64,000 nucleotides of DNA from Eleginops maclovinus. Taxonomy: Eukaryota; Chordata; Actinopteri; Perciformes; Eleginopidae. Location of the stretch: NCBI RefSeq assembly GCF_036324505.1, contig NC_086368.1:10109421-10173420 (forward strand), read 5' to 3'. Positions 33,642 through 46,500 of this stretch are shown here, piece after piece. The notes beneath the pieces were generated by a model that saw only the letters and a list, made by a program, of their open reading frames with translations, did no database searches and was not told the DNA's origin. Position 1 is the stretch's first letter; every line of letters begins with the position of its first letter. The translations under genes were made by a program, and so were the position numbers.

Positions 33642-36124
33642 ACGCTGAAATCACAGGTGCATCGGATGAGGGAGGAGATGCCGTGCATCAGATGGCTGCT
33701 GATGACAGAGATGCGTGTACCGCAGCCGCAGGTGAGGAAGATGTCTCTGGATGTGCCGTTGACTCTTCTTCAACTGAGGGAGAGACCATTACGGGGCCTG
33801 AAGAAGAAATCCGGGACAGCGAGAATGTTGGGAGTGGGACTTCTTCTGATCTTGAATGCGCTGTTGATAGGCCTTCTGATCCTTACCCTAGTGACAGGGC
33901 TAATTTCCCTGTTGACATCTCTGACAGTGATGTTAAGAGATCGATTATAAAGCAGGGGCCATGCAAATACGAAGGCCCCTATCCGAGGGATGCTAGAGGC
34001 AGGTGCTTTTCTAAAGAGTACTATAACCGTGTGTCCAAGAAAGGTACACAGATATCACGCAAATGGTTGTGTTACTCTCCTAAAATGGATCGTGTGTATT
34101 GCCAGTGTTGTTGGTTGTTTGGTGACAGAACGTCTGTGGGCCATAATTTGGCATGGACAACCGGGATTAATGACTGGCAAGGTCTTTCGCGGAAGATCAG
34201 AGAGCACGAACATGCCCGTTGCCACTTGTCAGCCTGTGTTGTGTATGATACATGGCAGCAAAATGTAACCATCGACGAAAGGATTTCATCTGATTTCAAA
34301 AGTGAGGTTAGTTTTTGGTCAGATGTTTTAAAAAGGATTGCTGACGTTACATTAACCCTTGCGTCCTGTAACTCCGCTTTCCGTGCGCACCACGAGAAAC
34401 TAGGAGAAATCAATAATGGAAACTTTCTGGCCCACATCGAACTCCTTGCGCGTTACGACCCCGTGTTGGAGAAGTTGATCAGAAGTAAAAGTAAAATCAA
34501 ATACTTAAGCCCAAAAATTCAAAACGAGATGATCTCAATCATGGCACAAACTGTCTTAGACGAAATAGTGAAAGAAATCCATGAGGCAGAATTTTATTCG
34601 GTCATATTAGACACAACACAAGACATTTCCAAAGTGGATCAGCTAAGCCAAGTGCTCCGCTATGTCACGATTCCTAAAGATGACAATGATGTGCCCTCAG
34701 ACGTGCAAATTCACGAGAGTTTCATGGGTTTCCATTCAGTCCACGACCAAAGCGCACACGGCTTAGAAAAAATTATTCTCGAGCTGTTAGAGATGAAAGG
34801 AATCTCGGTCAATAAATGCAGAGGACAGGGATACGATGGCGCAGCCACAATGAGCGGGGTCTACTCTGGCTTACAAAAAAGAATCTCGGATAGGGAACCA
34901 AATGCAATGTACGTTCATTGCGCTTCTCACAATCTAAATCTAGTTTTAAACGATGCGTGCCAGAATGTGGCAAAGGTGAGAGCGTACTACGATACAGTAG
35001 AGAAACTGTATGACTTCTTCAGCGCAAGCATTAAACGTTGGGAAATTTTGGAAGTGCAGTTCAAAGTGGCAGGGCAGCCAACTCTTAAACGTCTATGCCC
35101 GACACGTTGGGCATCCAGAAATGATGCGGTGCGCGCCCTTCGGTTTCGTTACCCAGACGTAATGAAAGCGCTCACTAAAATATCCCTGCTGTCCAAAAAA
35201 CCCAAAGAACGCGCGGAGGCCACTGGTCTCAAAGCCAGCATGGAAAATTTTGAATTTGTGTTTCAAACGGTCATACAGGGTAAAATTCTTGAGTCAGTCC
35301 ACATTGTTTCCCAACATCTCCAAAAACAAAACGTGGACATACTACAGGCAAGCCAGTATCTCTCAAGTGCGTCTGACAGCCTTGCGTCACTCAGAGGTGA
35401 ATATGACAGCCTCAAAGAAGCTGCCCAAGACCTGGCCAAATTGTGGGGTATCTCTCCTGTATTTCCCGAGAAACGCAACAGGCGTACGAAAACCTATTTC
35501 GACGAATTGTGTGAGGACGAAAGGCTTACGAATGCAGAGGAGAATTTTAAAGTGTCGGTCTTCTACGCCACTTTAGACATAGTCGTTGCGCAGGTGGGTC
35601 GCAGGTTTGAAAGCATGCGAGAAGTGGCACGAAGGTTTGGGTTTTTACGCCCCGAGGAACTCATCTCGAAATCCGATGGTGAGTTATATGCATCAGCAAG
35701 TACTCTGGCTGCGCAATATAATGACGACTTATCTGCTGATTTTCCTGATCAGATCCTGTCATTTAGAAGCGCATTACTACCCGCTCTAAAAGAAATTGAA
35801 CGTGGTGGGGTACAAGATTTGGCACGCACTCTCTTTGTGAAACACAGTTCCATATTGTCCAGTCTGCCTGACGTTGCCACAGCTATAAAATTGTTCTTGA
35901 CCATACCCGTAACCGTTGCAACAGCAGAGAGGTCGTTTTCTAAACTAAAATTGATAAAAACATACTTGCGAAGCACTATGTCGCAAGATAGGCTACGGGG
36001 CCTAGCCATCATTTCTATAGAGAACAGGCGCGCTCGCAAGTTAGATTTAAACGGTGTGGTTAGAGACTTCGCTCATAGGTGCGCTAGGAGGAGTGCCCAC
36101 ATATACTCGTATCCAAAGATGTAA
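33642..36124 (+). CDS. hAT transposase, main exon (TTF zinc finger, DUF4371, hAT C-terminal)
   Basis: An uninterrupted frame of about 826 codons. An acidic N-terminus is followed by a TTF-type zinc finger (WLCYSPKMDRVYCQCCWLF ... HEHARCH). A DUF4371-like RNase H fold segment follows with SVILDTTQDIS and GQGYDGAATMSG (catalytic Asp positions) and HCASHNLNLVL, then CPTRWASRNDA. The C-terminal hAT dimerisation region has TVATAERSFSKLKLIKTYLRSTM, including the final catalytic Glu. Stop at 36122-36124. I see no stop or frameshift, so the enzyme may be functional. It excises and reinserts its own element as a dimer or higher multimer in the nucleus. Confidence 0.9.
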
Positions 36125-36505
36125 ATGCTCTGTTTATCATCATTAATGTTACTTTTATTGCTGACTGTTGTTGCTGACTGTTTCATTGTTAGAATTATAT
36201 GTAATAAATGGATTGGATAGCCTACTCTGTGTACAGAATATTAATGGGTTAACAAAACATCTATATAGGCCTATGGATTAAATGGGCATGGGATGTCAGG
36301 GGCTGAGTTGCAGCATCTTTTTCACTATTTTATGCAATCAAAACACACACACACAGGCCTATATATATATTAGGATATATATATAAAGAGAGAGAAGTAG
36401 GAGTAGGCTAGTAGTAAGGAGGCCGTGGCAGGTGGTGGTGGGGGGCCCCAGTCTAAGTACCTGCAGGGGGGCCCCAAGTGCTTGTGTTACGCCAGTGCAT
36501 CGCTC

Positions 36506-36671
36506 ATCAAAGTTTCACAAAGTTCCCTACCGGTCTCTCCGATCAGGTAGTAGAACAGTTTCACATGGAAAGATCCATGTATAGTGTAAACTCCTCCTTC
36601 CATGATTTCCAAGCCTTCGCTATGTTGCCGGTGTCCAAACATAATGTCGGTGGAGGTTTCAAACCTTCCAT
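36506..36671 (-). pseudogene. Y gag, N-terminal part
   Basis: The minus-strand ATG at 36671 starts MEGLKPPPTLCLDT, matching 51799 in the derivative. A 25-nt deletion relative to that copy, just after LYMDLSM, brings in a TGA, so Y gag was dead before or apart from the hAT insertion that interrupts it further on. Confidence 0.8.
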
Positions 36672-36810
36672 TTTTCACTGCCGACTGACTGGAGCGTCCT
36701 CTTCAACTCCCGCGATTTTCTTGTTAGCCGGCCCGCTAACGTTAGGTAGTTAGCTGCACCGTAGAAGTCCGTTTTTCAGCTCCGTCCTCTTTAAGTTTCC
36801 GCTGCCACCA

Positions 36811-37006
36811 TGTTTCATTCTGCCCTGTCTCTACCCGACACAGAATGGACGATTAAAGCATATTCCAGTTTGCTTACACTGTTTATTTAAATCCGTCACT
36901 GGTTCACAACCTAGTATAACAAACTCTGTCCAGCTACCGTTCATAGGTGTCACACTCTAACAAGTCCGTGTTGAAACAAACACTACATAACAATACTAAT
37001 GTTACA
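36811..37006 (-). repeat. Y 5' LTR
   Basis: A 196-bp LTR, TGTTTCATTC to AATGTTACA, abutting the CA microsatellite. On the minus strand it is followed at once by TGGTGGCAGCGG (36799-36810). Confidence 0.93.
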
Positions 37007-37509
<503 letters not shown>

Positions 37510-37578
37510 ATGAGCAAAGTGCAGGGAGGGATGAAATGCGTGAAATATCTGCTGTTCATTTTCAACTTCATCTTCTGG
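37510..37578 (+). CDS. tspan2: tspan2 exon 1
   Basis: Residues 1-23 ([16 protein letters not shown]...), the cytoplasmic start and most of the first helix. Donor TGG|GTAAGT, phase 0. Confidence 0.92.
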
Positions 37579-40500
37579 GTAAGTCCGAATCACTTCGCAT
37601 GAAAACAACGTTATCGCTATTTTAAATTCATCCGAATGTTTTGCACATCGTGGCTATTTTTATTATTTTTCTCTGTTCGATTTATATTTGATTTGATACA
37701 AACAATTATTAAGCTTTGTTTGCATGCAGAAAACCTGTTAGTGCTCCATCTCAATGTCGCGTTTACTTGTTCAACACTGCAGAATATGAGACTGTGTGTT
37801 GCTTTTGTTATATATGTTTGTTGAATTAACTTGGTTTCGTTTTACGCTGGAGAACTGCGGAAGTTCATTCACCTGCTCTGTGCGAACTCCTCTCACTCTG
37901 ACGGGTTCCCTAAATACTCAAAAAATTGCTTTATTGTGCTATCCATCATCTTCTTATTTAAATCCATCAAACATAAACCATTACAGCTCTTAAAGTGCTC
38001 TCTATCTGTTCAAATATTCTAATAATTAATCTGTAAACCACAAACCCTTTTAACTCTCATGCGTTATGTACTATGTATTGTACTGTAATACACACAGTGG
38101 CATGGTGCTGGGAGTGTTTGGCAGACAGGGTTAATCTGTTTTGGGAACATCATGGAGGTTTTGTGTCTGTTATGAAACATTGTGCTCAGATAAGGTTACC
38201 TTTGGCTCCAGCTGCTGTGGAGACACTTTCGATTTTTTGTGCAGTGACTTATCATCTGACATTGTGTTGGTTCGTCCTTTTAACAGTGTAGCTGATGGGA
38301 ATATATGCTTGGTAAACTTTAGCTTGCAACCCTCCCACAGTTAAAACTACTATTCATTGTGAAGCTATGAAACCTCTTCCACTAAACAGTGAAAGAACGA
38401 TTATTACTTTGTTTTCTGTTGTTTTTTTTTTTAAAGTAGGCAGCCACAGAATTGTTCTGTATCCCGTTGGAGGTCCTGACCCCCAGGTTGCAAACCAATA
38501 TAGTGGATCTGCAACCATTAATGGACACATCGATTATGTGAATGACATACAAATGGCAGTAAAAGTAGTTTTCAGCCTGTCAAATATGGACATATTGTCC
38601 TTTTTAAACATCATATTTAACTGAATAATTGTAGCTTTGGACTGACAAAAAAAAACTAAAACATTTGAACAAATCAACTTGGATTTTAGGAACGTGGGAT
38701 GGAATTTTTTTCTAGACCAAACAATTCATCGAGAAAATATTTGTTATTTGCAGTCTCAACATCAATGCCACATTATTTGTATATGATGCCACCTCAGATT
38801 GCATGATCTGCCTACATGTATTATGTTCAAAGACTCCTTTGTGTAAATTGAGCATGAGATTAGTTTGCAATGGGTTAAAATATGTCCATTAGAATAGTGA
38901 TAACCAATAAATTAATAGGCTGCAACTAACAATTGTTTAGTCAACATTCTTTTGGTCAAGAAAATGTCTGAAGCAAATGACATCACAGTATTGAATGCCA
39001 AAGGTGATTTATTTAAATTGTTAGTTTTGCATGAAAAAAGTATCCAAAACTAACATATTAATTGTACCATCACACACAACAAATAAAAGCAGCACATCCT
39101 CACATGTGACATGCTGGAACTAGGCAATGTTTGGCATTTTTTCTTGAAAATGACTTAATATTCATATCAGACTCAGTCGTTGTAGATAGATGCTTGGGTT
39201 TTACTGCTAAATGATACAGTTTATAGGATCTTGACGGCTGCATTGACTCTCTGTAAAGCGATCTCTTGTGTCTCGGACACACAGCGGCCTCTTTGTCTCG
39301 GAGTTTGGGGACTGAGAGCAGAGCTGTTTTGGCCCGGGCCAAAAGAGGCGTACAGTACTACGCTGTAATTTTGGGGTGCAGAGCCAAGCAAGCAGCCGAT
39401 GCCAGTGTGAGTTACATCACCAGGCACTGTGAGGCTGGCACAGCCGGTGGCTGAAATGCATCATGGGAGATTGACCATTGATGCTATGATGTTAAGATCT
39501 GATAATATGATGGTCCATCTGCTGTCTTCCTTCTACAATAATTGTTGCTCTTACCTAGTTGGTGTGTTTTCCTCCCAGAATATGTTATTTTTATAAGATT
39601 CATGGTTAAAAATAAAAAGATTGATGTGATAATTTATTATCAGATATCTAATCTGTTCTGTAAGAAGAAGCTCAAGAAACATTAAGGTTTGTTAGTTATT
39701 TAAATGATTTGTTCAGGACTTATTGTGTATAATGTTGTAAAACTCAACTGTATTGTTGTAAAGCAAACTTATAATATAAAATAACCACCAATACACCCAT
39801 TTTGTAGCTAAAGTGCTTTCATGTTATTCATAGGATTCAAGAAATGTATTCACATTTGGTATTAAAACCCTTCATATGTATAAATGTGAAACATTAGCAG
39901 TTTACACGTAAAGATTTTCCTGCTTGGTTTATTTCTGATCAAACTCACTCAGGCACGATGTCGCAGTGTTGAGAAAAACTTCAGACATGATTTCTTTTCT
40001 TAATTTACATTCAATTGAACTTAATAAACAAGGTTTTTAAAGATATGTCATAGCAAAAGAAACGTTTTCCTGGCTTTACGTGCAGCTTGTTATCTGTTTG
40101 AGAGTCTAAACAAGTCTTAAAGTCTCTCTAAAGAGCTGATGCATTAACATTTTTGGCAGCAGTTTGTTCAGAATAAACAGAAGAAAAAAGGGACAGTGGG
40201 CACCAGTAGCCACTTAACTGAGGAGACAAAGATGAGAGCAGCCCATACAGAATATTAATCAACAGAAGACCCAAAGATAAAAACTAGAGGGGCCTCAATG
40301 TTTAACTGTTAAGGGATTTCTGAGAAACATCTCATCAAACCAGAGACGTCAGTTAAATCTGCAAAATAATCAGGGTCCACATTTCAAGGGGGTTCAAACA
40401 CTGTTTATTAATATCCTGCTACAGTGAGTAATTATGACCTGTATATGGTTTCTCAGCTGTCAGGCCTGCTGGTGCTGGCGGTGGGACTCTGGCTCAGGTT

Positions 40501-43500
40501 TGACCCCAACACAGTCAAGCTGCTGACAGGTGACGGAGCCCCTGACACCTTCTTCATAGGTACGTCCTCCAATCACACCCTACATCTACAGCCACATGGT
40601 GCCAGATAACAAAATAACATGCTTCAAGTTGTTTATTTATTTTAGTGTAGTAAAGAGTTTATTTTGTCTTGATTTTCTTAAGCAAGTGAAGACATTTTAA
40701 TAACTCAGCAGCGCAAATTCTTATGTCAACAATGCAAGTATGGGCTGCAGCTACTGAAGCTAAGTAATATTATGAGGAATTTAAAGTCATTGTGGATGTT
40801 ATTAGCCGCAATTTAACTCAAATTTGAAGATGTGTCTTGAAAAATTGAAACGCAAAGTTGCTGATAATTTTCCTTTTCAAGCCATTGAACATAGATTGAC
40901 TTCTTGATATAAAAAGTATCAAATGTAAGTCGGTAAAACATGATCAAAAATAGAATTTCCTAGATATTAACACACATTTTCAGGAATAAAATAAACACTA
41001 TTCAGGTGAACAAGAACAAGCTTCAGAGAACAAAGGGCAGAGTCAGATTTCATGATGTAATAATGGTTTCACAAACATCCCGCTGGGATTCCCCTCCACC
41101 ATTTTAACTGGAGAACCTTCCAGGAGCCGCAGGTGTTGTTGAGCGGTAATGAACGCTTAACAGGCACATCCTACCAGTAATGTATCGTGATGTTTCAACA
41201 CTTCCTCCTCACAACCCAACTCACTATTCTAAGTGGTTAAGTCACCATTCCTATCCTCACGTATTAGGCCCAAATCATCGGATGTGCCACACCACTGCAA
41301 AGTGTCCACTCACTAACATATAATGGTGCTGAGAGGAAGTGAAAGAGCACATGTCAAACCGTTATTGACATGCACCATTAGCGGTAGTGCTCTGTTTTAT
41401 GGGTTATGGAGAGAATTGCTCATGTTTTACAGATATTGATTCGATTTTCCTCCCTCTGGAGAAATACAAAATGATCAATCAGAGATGCTCAGGCAGCGAC
41501 AAATGGACCTGAACCTCAAACTGATTAATGAACAGCCCCATGCAGCACTTTGTACTCAGGTTACTTTTGATTGAGCTAAAAGAAACTAAAAACATTAAAA
41601 GATAAAGAGTGGACAAACACCCTTCAGTGTGTGGTATTGCACACAATAGGCTTCTCTCTTTCTCTCCCTCTACGTAGGAGCGGATGATTAGAATGAAGCC
41701 TATTCTTGTAACTCCCGTTTAGATCATGCCCTAAAATGGTGACTTCACTTCATCAGTGCTCTGCTCTGCTCTCATGGAGCTGGCTGCCTCCCTGAGGAGA
41801 GGAGCAGCATGTTGGGTGGGGCAGGTGACAGGAGGATATCTCCTTTAGGACCATGATACTGCACCATAGAGGACAACTTGGTAAGAAATAAAACTAAAAC
41901 AAAGTTTCCTGTGGAAATGTAAAAGGGGAAAGGCGGAGTCAAATACAGCCTTAATAATATTACTGTAAATATGTAACACCCAATATAAACTGGACGTAGA
42001 TGCAGTCATGCGAGATATTATTCGAGAAATTACTGAAGTAAAACTCACTTGTGTTCCCACAGTTGCTCATCAGTTTATGCAAAGTACTGCGGGTGACATC
42101 CTTTTCGTTCAGCTTGGTAGAGTTTGACATGCAAATATCACAGAGCGGTCACACATTTTTAATCGGTGCCTTAACAGTAATCTTCCTTGCACATTTCAGC
42201 AGGAAATACTTGAATATTTACTCAACTTAAGTTACAGGTATTTGCAAATAGGACTGTACATACACAGATAACATCACTTTTTAATATGTGCTGATCAATC
42301 TGTTAGATTAATGTCAATGTTTCCGCAGCGTTAACTTTTAAAAACTGCTCACTCATCACTACATCAATAATAATAATCCAGTACAGTATAATAAACACTA
42401 AAAGGGGGAAAACTCCATGTAAGAGCCAATTAAGCACACAGTCGTATTTAGGGAAAATGTTTATTAAAACGGCCACTACACTACATTTATATATATTAAA
42501 AGTATTTTTTCTGAATACGAATTCCTGTCTGTGTTGAACTGCCCTTGTTCTAATGGTAGACTGCAGCAGATGATAGCAGAGATATCCCTTTATCTATATT
42601 GCTGAGAGATCCTGCAGAATACGTCTAACAGAGGTGCCTACATCAACCTCCAGCACTGAGACTGAACAGAGGGACATAACAAGGGGAAAGTGGAAGCATT
42701 CCCTGTGGCTGAATCATTTTCCATGCTGTCACCTTGTTGCTCTCTGCGACCTGCATGTAAACAGCCATTATGTGCATTAATCAGATAGAGACTGCGAGAT
42801 ATAAACACTAATACGTTTCGCTTCATGCGACCAGCTTTAACAAGGAGGCTGCGTTCTGCTGGTTTCTCTACAAGTGTTTAAAGCAGCAGTCTGCTCTGTG
42901 TACACTGTACAGTAGAAGCTTGGCCCATTATATTTTCCATTGCTAACCCTCCGCTTTAAAGCAGTGTATCCCTCGTTTCCTGCCCCCTTCAGCTATCCAC
43001 CTCATTTTCACCTCCTGTTTTGTTCAACCACAGGAAAACAACAGCTTGCAATCCCCCCCCCCCATGTGGATTAATTAAATTGCTGCAATGGTTGCTGTCT
43101 ATGTCACGGAGAAGACCCTTAGCGTGGACCCTGGGGACCGAGCTGGTGTATAGTTACAGTGTGAAGGGCTCCGTAGTGAGGGCTGGGAGCTGAGGAGCAG
43201 ACCAGACCGGGAGGTGACGACATTCAGGCTCGAGGGGAGCGGGGATGGCTGGGGGATGTAGTCTAAATCTGCAGCTATCAAACACACAAAAATGAGATTA
43301 TCTACCACACAGATATCATCTGTTGTGCTGCTGTACCCTGCAGGACCATGGATGCACAATGTCTGAGTAATTAGAAATAACAGCATCAAAAGTCTAAAAC
43401 CAGAAGCTTTGTTTCTCAGTAGACTGCATCAGCTTGAATTCTAATTCTAATGGTGATACTGCAGAGAGTCTAGCTGCACCTCTGAGACATTGATGACGAT

Positions 43501-46500
43501 TTCAGATATTTGCAGCTCGCCTGAAGCAGCACAGAGTCCAGCGTCTTGTTTTGCTCAACACACTCAGAGGGACAGCAGATGGTATTCATTTTCAGACTGA
43601 GCTTTCAGTTATTCGACTGCCTCAATATGCTCTTATACATCTTCAAACCCCCAAAATGTTGAGCTTTTATGTTCATTTTTAGACACAATGATCAGGACAT
43701 GCACTCATCTCTCACTTATGATTCACCCAGAGGAGGAAAAATGAAATACTATTTTAGTTCTGTTTGTGTTAAAGATTCTTTTTTCATCTCGATTCAAAGC
43801 TTTAATATTTACAAGTATCTGGACTGAAGGAGTGGGCTCATAATCACACTGAAATGTGGGAGGTGGTTCAGAGCTTTCAGGCTTCTCAAAGAGTTTCCGC
43901 CTACACTTTTCTGCTGGAAGTCAAACAGTCCTTTTATAAATCATGTGACAACAAAGACTTGGTATCATGATGCCGACTGCAGTTGAAGCTGCAAACTGCA
44001 AGTGTGCTACAGAACACACTGGGATAAGATTTGAGTCCTTCAGGATATAAAACTGCTCTATCATAAACATTTCTATTTTCTCCTTATTTCAATGACTAAT
44101 CTACAGTGGGGCAAAAAAGTATTTAGTCAGCCACCAATTGTGCAAGTTTTCCCATTTAAAAAGATGAGAGAGGCCTGTAATTTTCATCATAGGTATACCT
44201 CAACTATGAGAGACAGAATGAGAAAAAAAAATCCAGAAAATCACATTGTAGGATTTTTAATGAATTAATTGGTAAATTCCTCGGTAAAATAAGTATTTGG
44301 TCACCTACAAACAAGCAAGATTTCTGGCTCTCACAGACCTGTAACTTCTTCTTTAAGAGGCTCCTCTGTCCTCCACTCGTTACCTGTATTAATGGCACAT
44401 TTTTGAACTCGTTATCAGTATAAAAGACACCTGTCCACAACCTCAAACAGTCATACTCCAAACTCCACTATGGCCAAGACCAAAGAGCTGTCAAAGGAGA
44501 CCAGAGACAAAATTGTAGACCTGCACCAGACTGGGAAAACTGAATCTGCAATAGGTAAGCAGCTTGGTGTGAAGAAATCAACTGTGGGAGCAATTATTAG
44601 AAAATGGAAGACATACAAGACCACTGCTAATCTCCCTCCATCTGGGGCTCCACGCAAGATCTCACCCCGTGGGGTCAAAATGATCACAAGAACGGTGAGC
44701 AAAAATCCCAGAACCACACGGGGGGACCTAGTGAATGACCTGCAGAGAGCTGGGACCAAAGTAACAGAGGCTACCATCAGTAACACACTACGCCGCCAGG
44801 GACTTAAATCCTGCAGTTCCAGACGTGTCCCCCTGCTTAAGCCAGTACATGTCCAGGCCCGTCTGAAGTTTGCTAGAGGGTATTTGGATGATCCAGAAGA
44901 GGATTGGGAGAATGTCATATGGTCAGATGAAACCAAAATAGAACTTTTTGGTAAAAACTCAGCTCGTCGTGTTTGGAGGAGAAAGAATGCAGAGTTGCAT
45001 CCAAAGAACACCATACCTACTGTGAAGCATGGGGGTGGAAACATCATGCTTTGGGGCTGTTTTTCTGCAAAGGGACCAGGACGACTGATCCGTGTAAAGG
45101 AAAGAATGAATGGGGCCATGTATCGTGAGATTTTGAGTGAAAACCTCCTTCCATCAGCAAGGGCACTGAAGATGAAGCGTGGCTGGGTCTTTCAGCATGA
45201 CCATGATCCCAAACACACCGCCAGGGCAACGAAGGAGTGGCTTCGTAAGAAGCATTTCAAGGTCCTGGAGTGGCCTAGCCAGTCTCCAGATCTCAACCCC
45301 ATAGAAAATCTTTGGAGGGAGTTGAAAGTCCGTGTTGCCCAGCGACAGCCCCAAAACATCACTGCTTTAGAGGAGATCTGCATGGAGGAATGGGCCAAAA
45401 TACCAGCAACAGTGTGAAAACTTTGTGAAGACTTACAGAAAACGTTTGACCTCTGTCATTGCCAACAAAGGGTATATAACAAAGTATTGAGATGAACTTT
45501 TGTTATTGACCAAATACTTATTTTCCACAATCATTTGAAAATAAATTCATTAAAAATCCTTCAATGTGATTTTCTGGATTTTGTTTTCTCATTTTGTCTC
45601 TCATAGTTGAGGTATACCTATGATAAAAAGTACAGGCCTCTCTCATCCTTTTAAATGGGAGAACTTGCACAATTGGTGGCTGACTAAATACTTTTTTGCC
45701 CCACTGTATCTACTTTTCCTCTCCTCAGCCGTGTACATCCTTCTTGGTGCAGGAGGCCTGATGATGATCGTAGGGTTCTTCGGTTGTTTTGGGGCTGTAC
45801 GAGAGTCTCAGTGTCATCTTGCATCGGTGAGTTTGTGTGCTTTAAAGTGTTCCTATTCTGGTATATTAAACATGAACTCAATGTGAATCAATCCCTCTAA
45901 TTTGTAACTTATAATGGTCTCTAATTACTACATTTCCTTGTTATTTCTATGAAGTTCCATGGAAAAATCTATGTGTAATTTGGTTCCAATTATAGGCCAA
46001 ACAGACTTTAATTTGCATGGTGATTGGTTTAATTCATCCTAATTATTGCCAGGGTAAGCAAGAGTTTTTAAATGAGTGCACATTAGGTGAAAACAATAGA
46101 AAATGTGTCTGCTAATAACATACTAAATTTCTTGTAATTATCTAGGAAATCACAGGGAAAAGATTGATCTATAAAATGAAGTGATGCAAAATGAGTATAA
46201 GACATTAATGAGCCTTCTGCTCTACAGTTCTTCGCTTGCCTTCTGATAATCTTTGGAGCAGAGATCGCCGCTGGTGTGTTTGGATTCATAAATAAGGAAC
46301 AGGTACAACACTTAAATGATTCATTATAATAATCCGATTGTAGCATATTTTAAAAATGTAACAACTGATCTTTTCTTTAGATTGTTGAAGAAGTCCAAAA
46401 GTTTTACAGCAGCTCAATTGCTGACATCTCCAATCCAAATGACACCGCAATCGCAGTAATTTACCACCAAACTGTGAGTAAGACCCCTCCTCCTTCATAT

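Larger units (their letters stand above)
31588..36497 (+). mobile_element. hAT transposon with long open transposase, inserted in Y gag
   Basis: Starts CACTGGCGTAA at 31588 and ends TTACGCCAGTG at 36497, an 11-bp terminal inverted repeat. The flanking duplication CATCGCTC (31580-31587 and 36498-36505) is 8 bp, as hAT elements make. The uninterrupted site is at 51600-51612. The left subterminal region (31605-31735) is very G/C-rich, with G and C tracts and GCGGCCGC twice; the right one (36438-36480) has GGGGGGCCCC twice, a motif shared by both ends. Confidence 0.96.
19933..37006 (-). mobile_element. Ty3/gypsy LTR retrotransposon Y, minus strand, with two later insertions
   Basis: Matching 196-bp LTRs (19933-20128 and 36811-37006) bound the element, which inserted into a CA repeat, so the duplication is an unreadable ACACA. 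Subtracting the Tc1 (20161-28073) and hAT (31588-36497) insertions leaves about 4.2 kb. Next to the left LTR is a polypurine tract (minus strand, 20129-20148); next to the right LTR the minus strand reads TGGTGGCAGCGG, a plausible primer site. The coding sequence is broken by a 25-nt gag deletion, loss of the RT N-terminus and in-frame stops. A 1.7-kb deletion derivative with the same LTRs is at 50440-52134. Confidence 0.9.
40560..45728 (+). other. tspan2 intron 2
   Basis: 5.2 kb. It contains Tc1 copy 2 at its 3' end. A moderately G/C-rich patch near 43100-43260 is the only other unusual composition I notice. Confidence 0.6.

Noticed and set aside
44451..45119. 222-codon antisense frame over Tc1 copy 2
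   Set aside because: It is the reverse of the transposase gene with no motif of its own; the same shadow occurs over copy 1.
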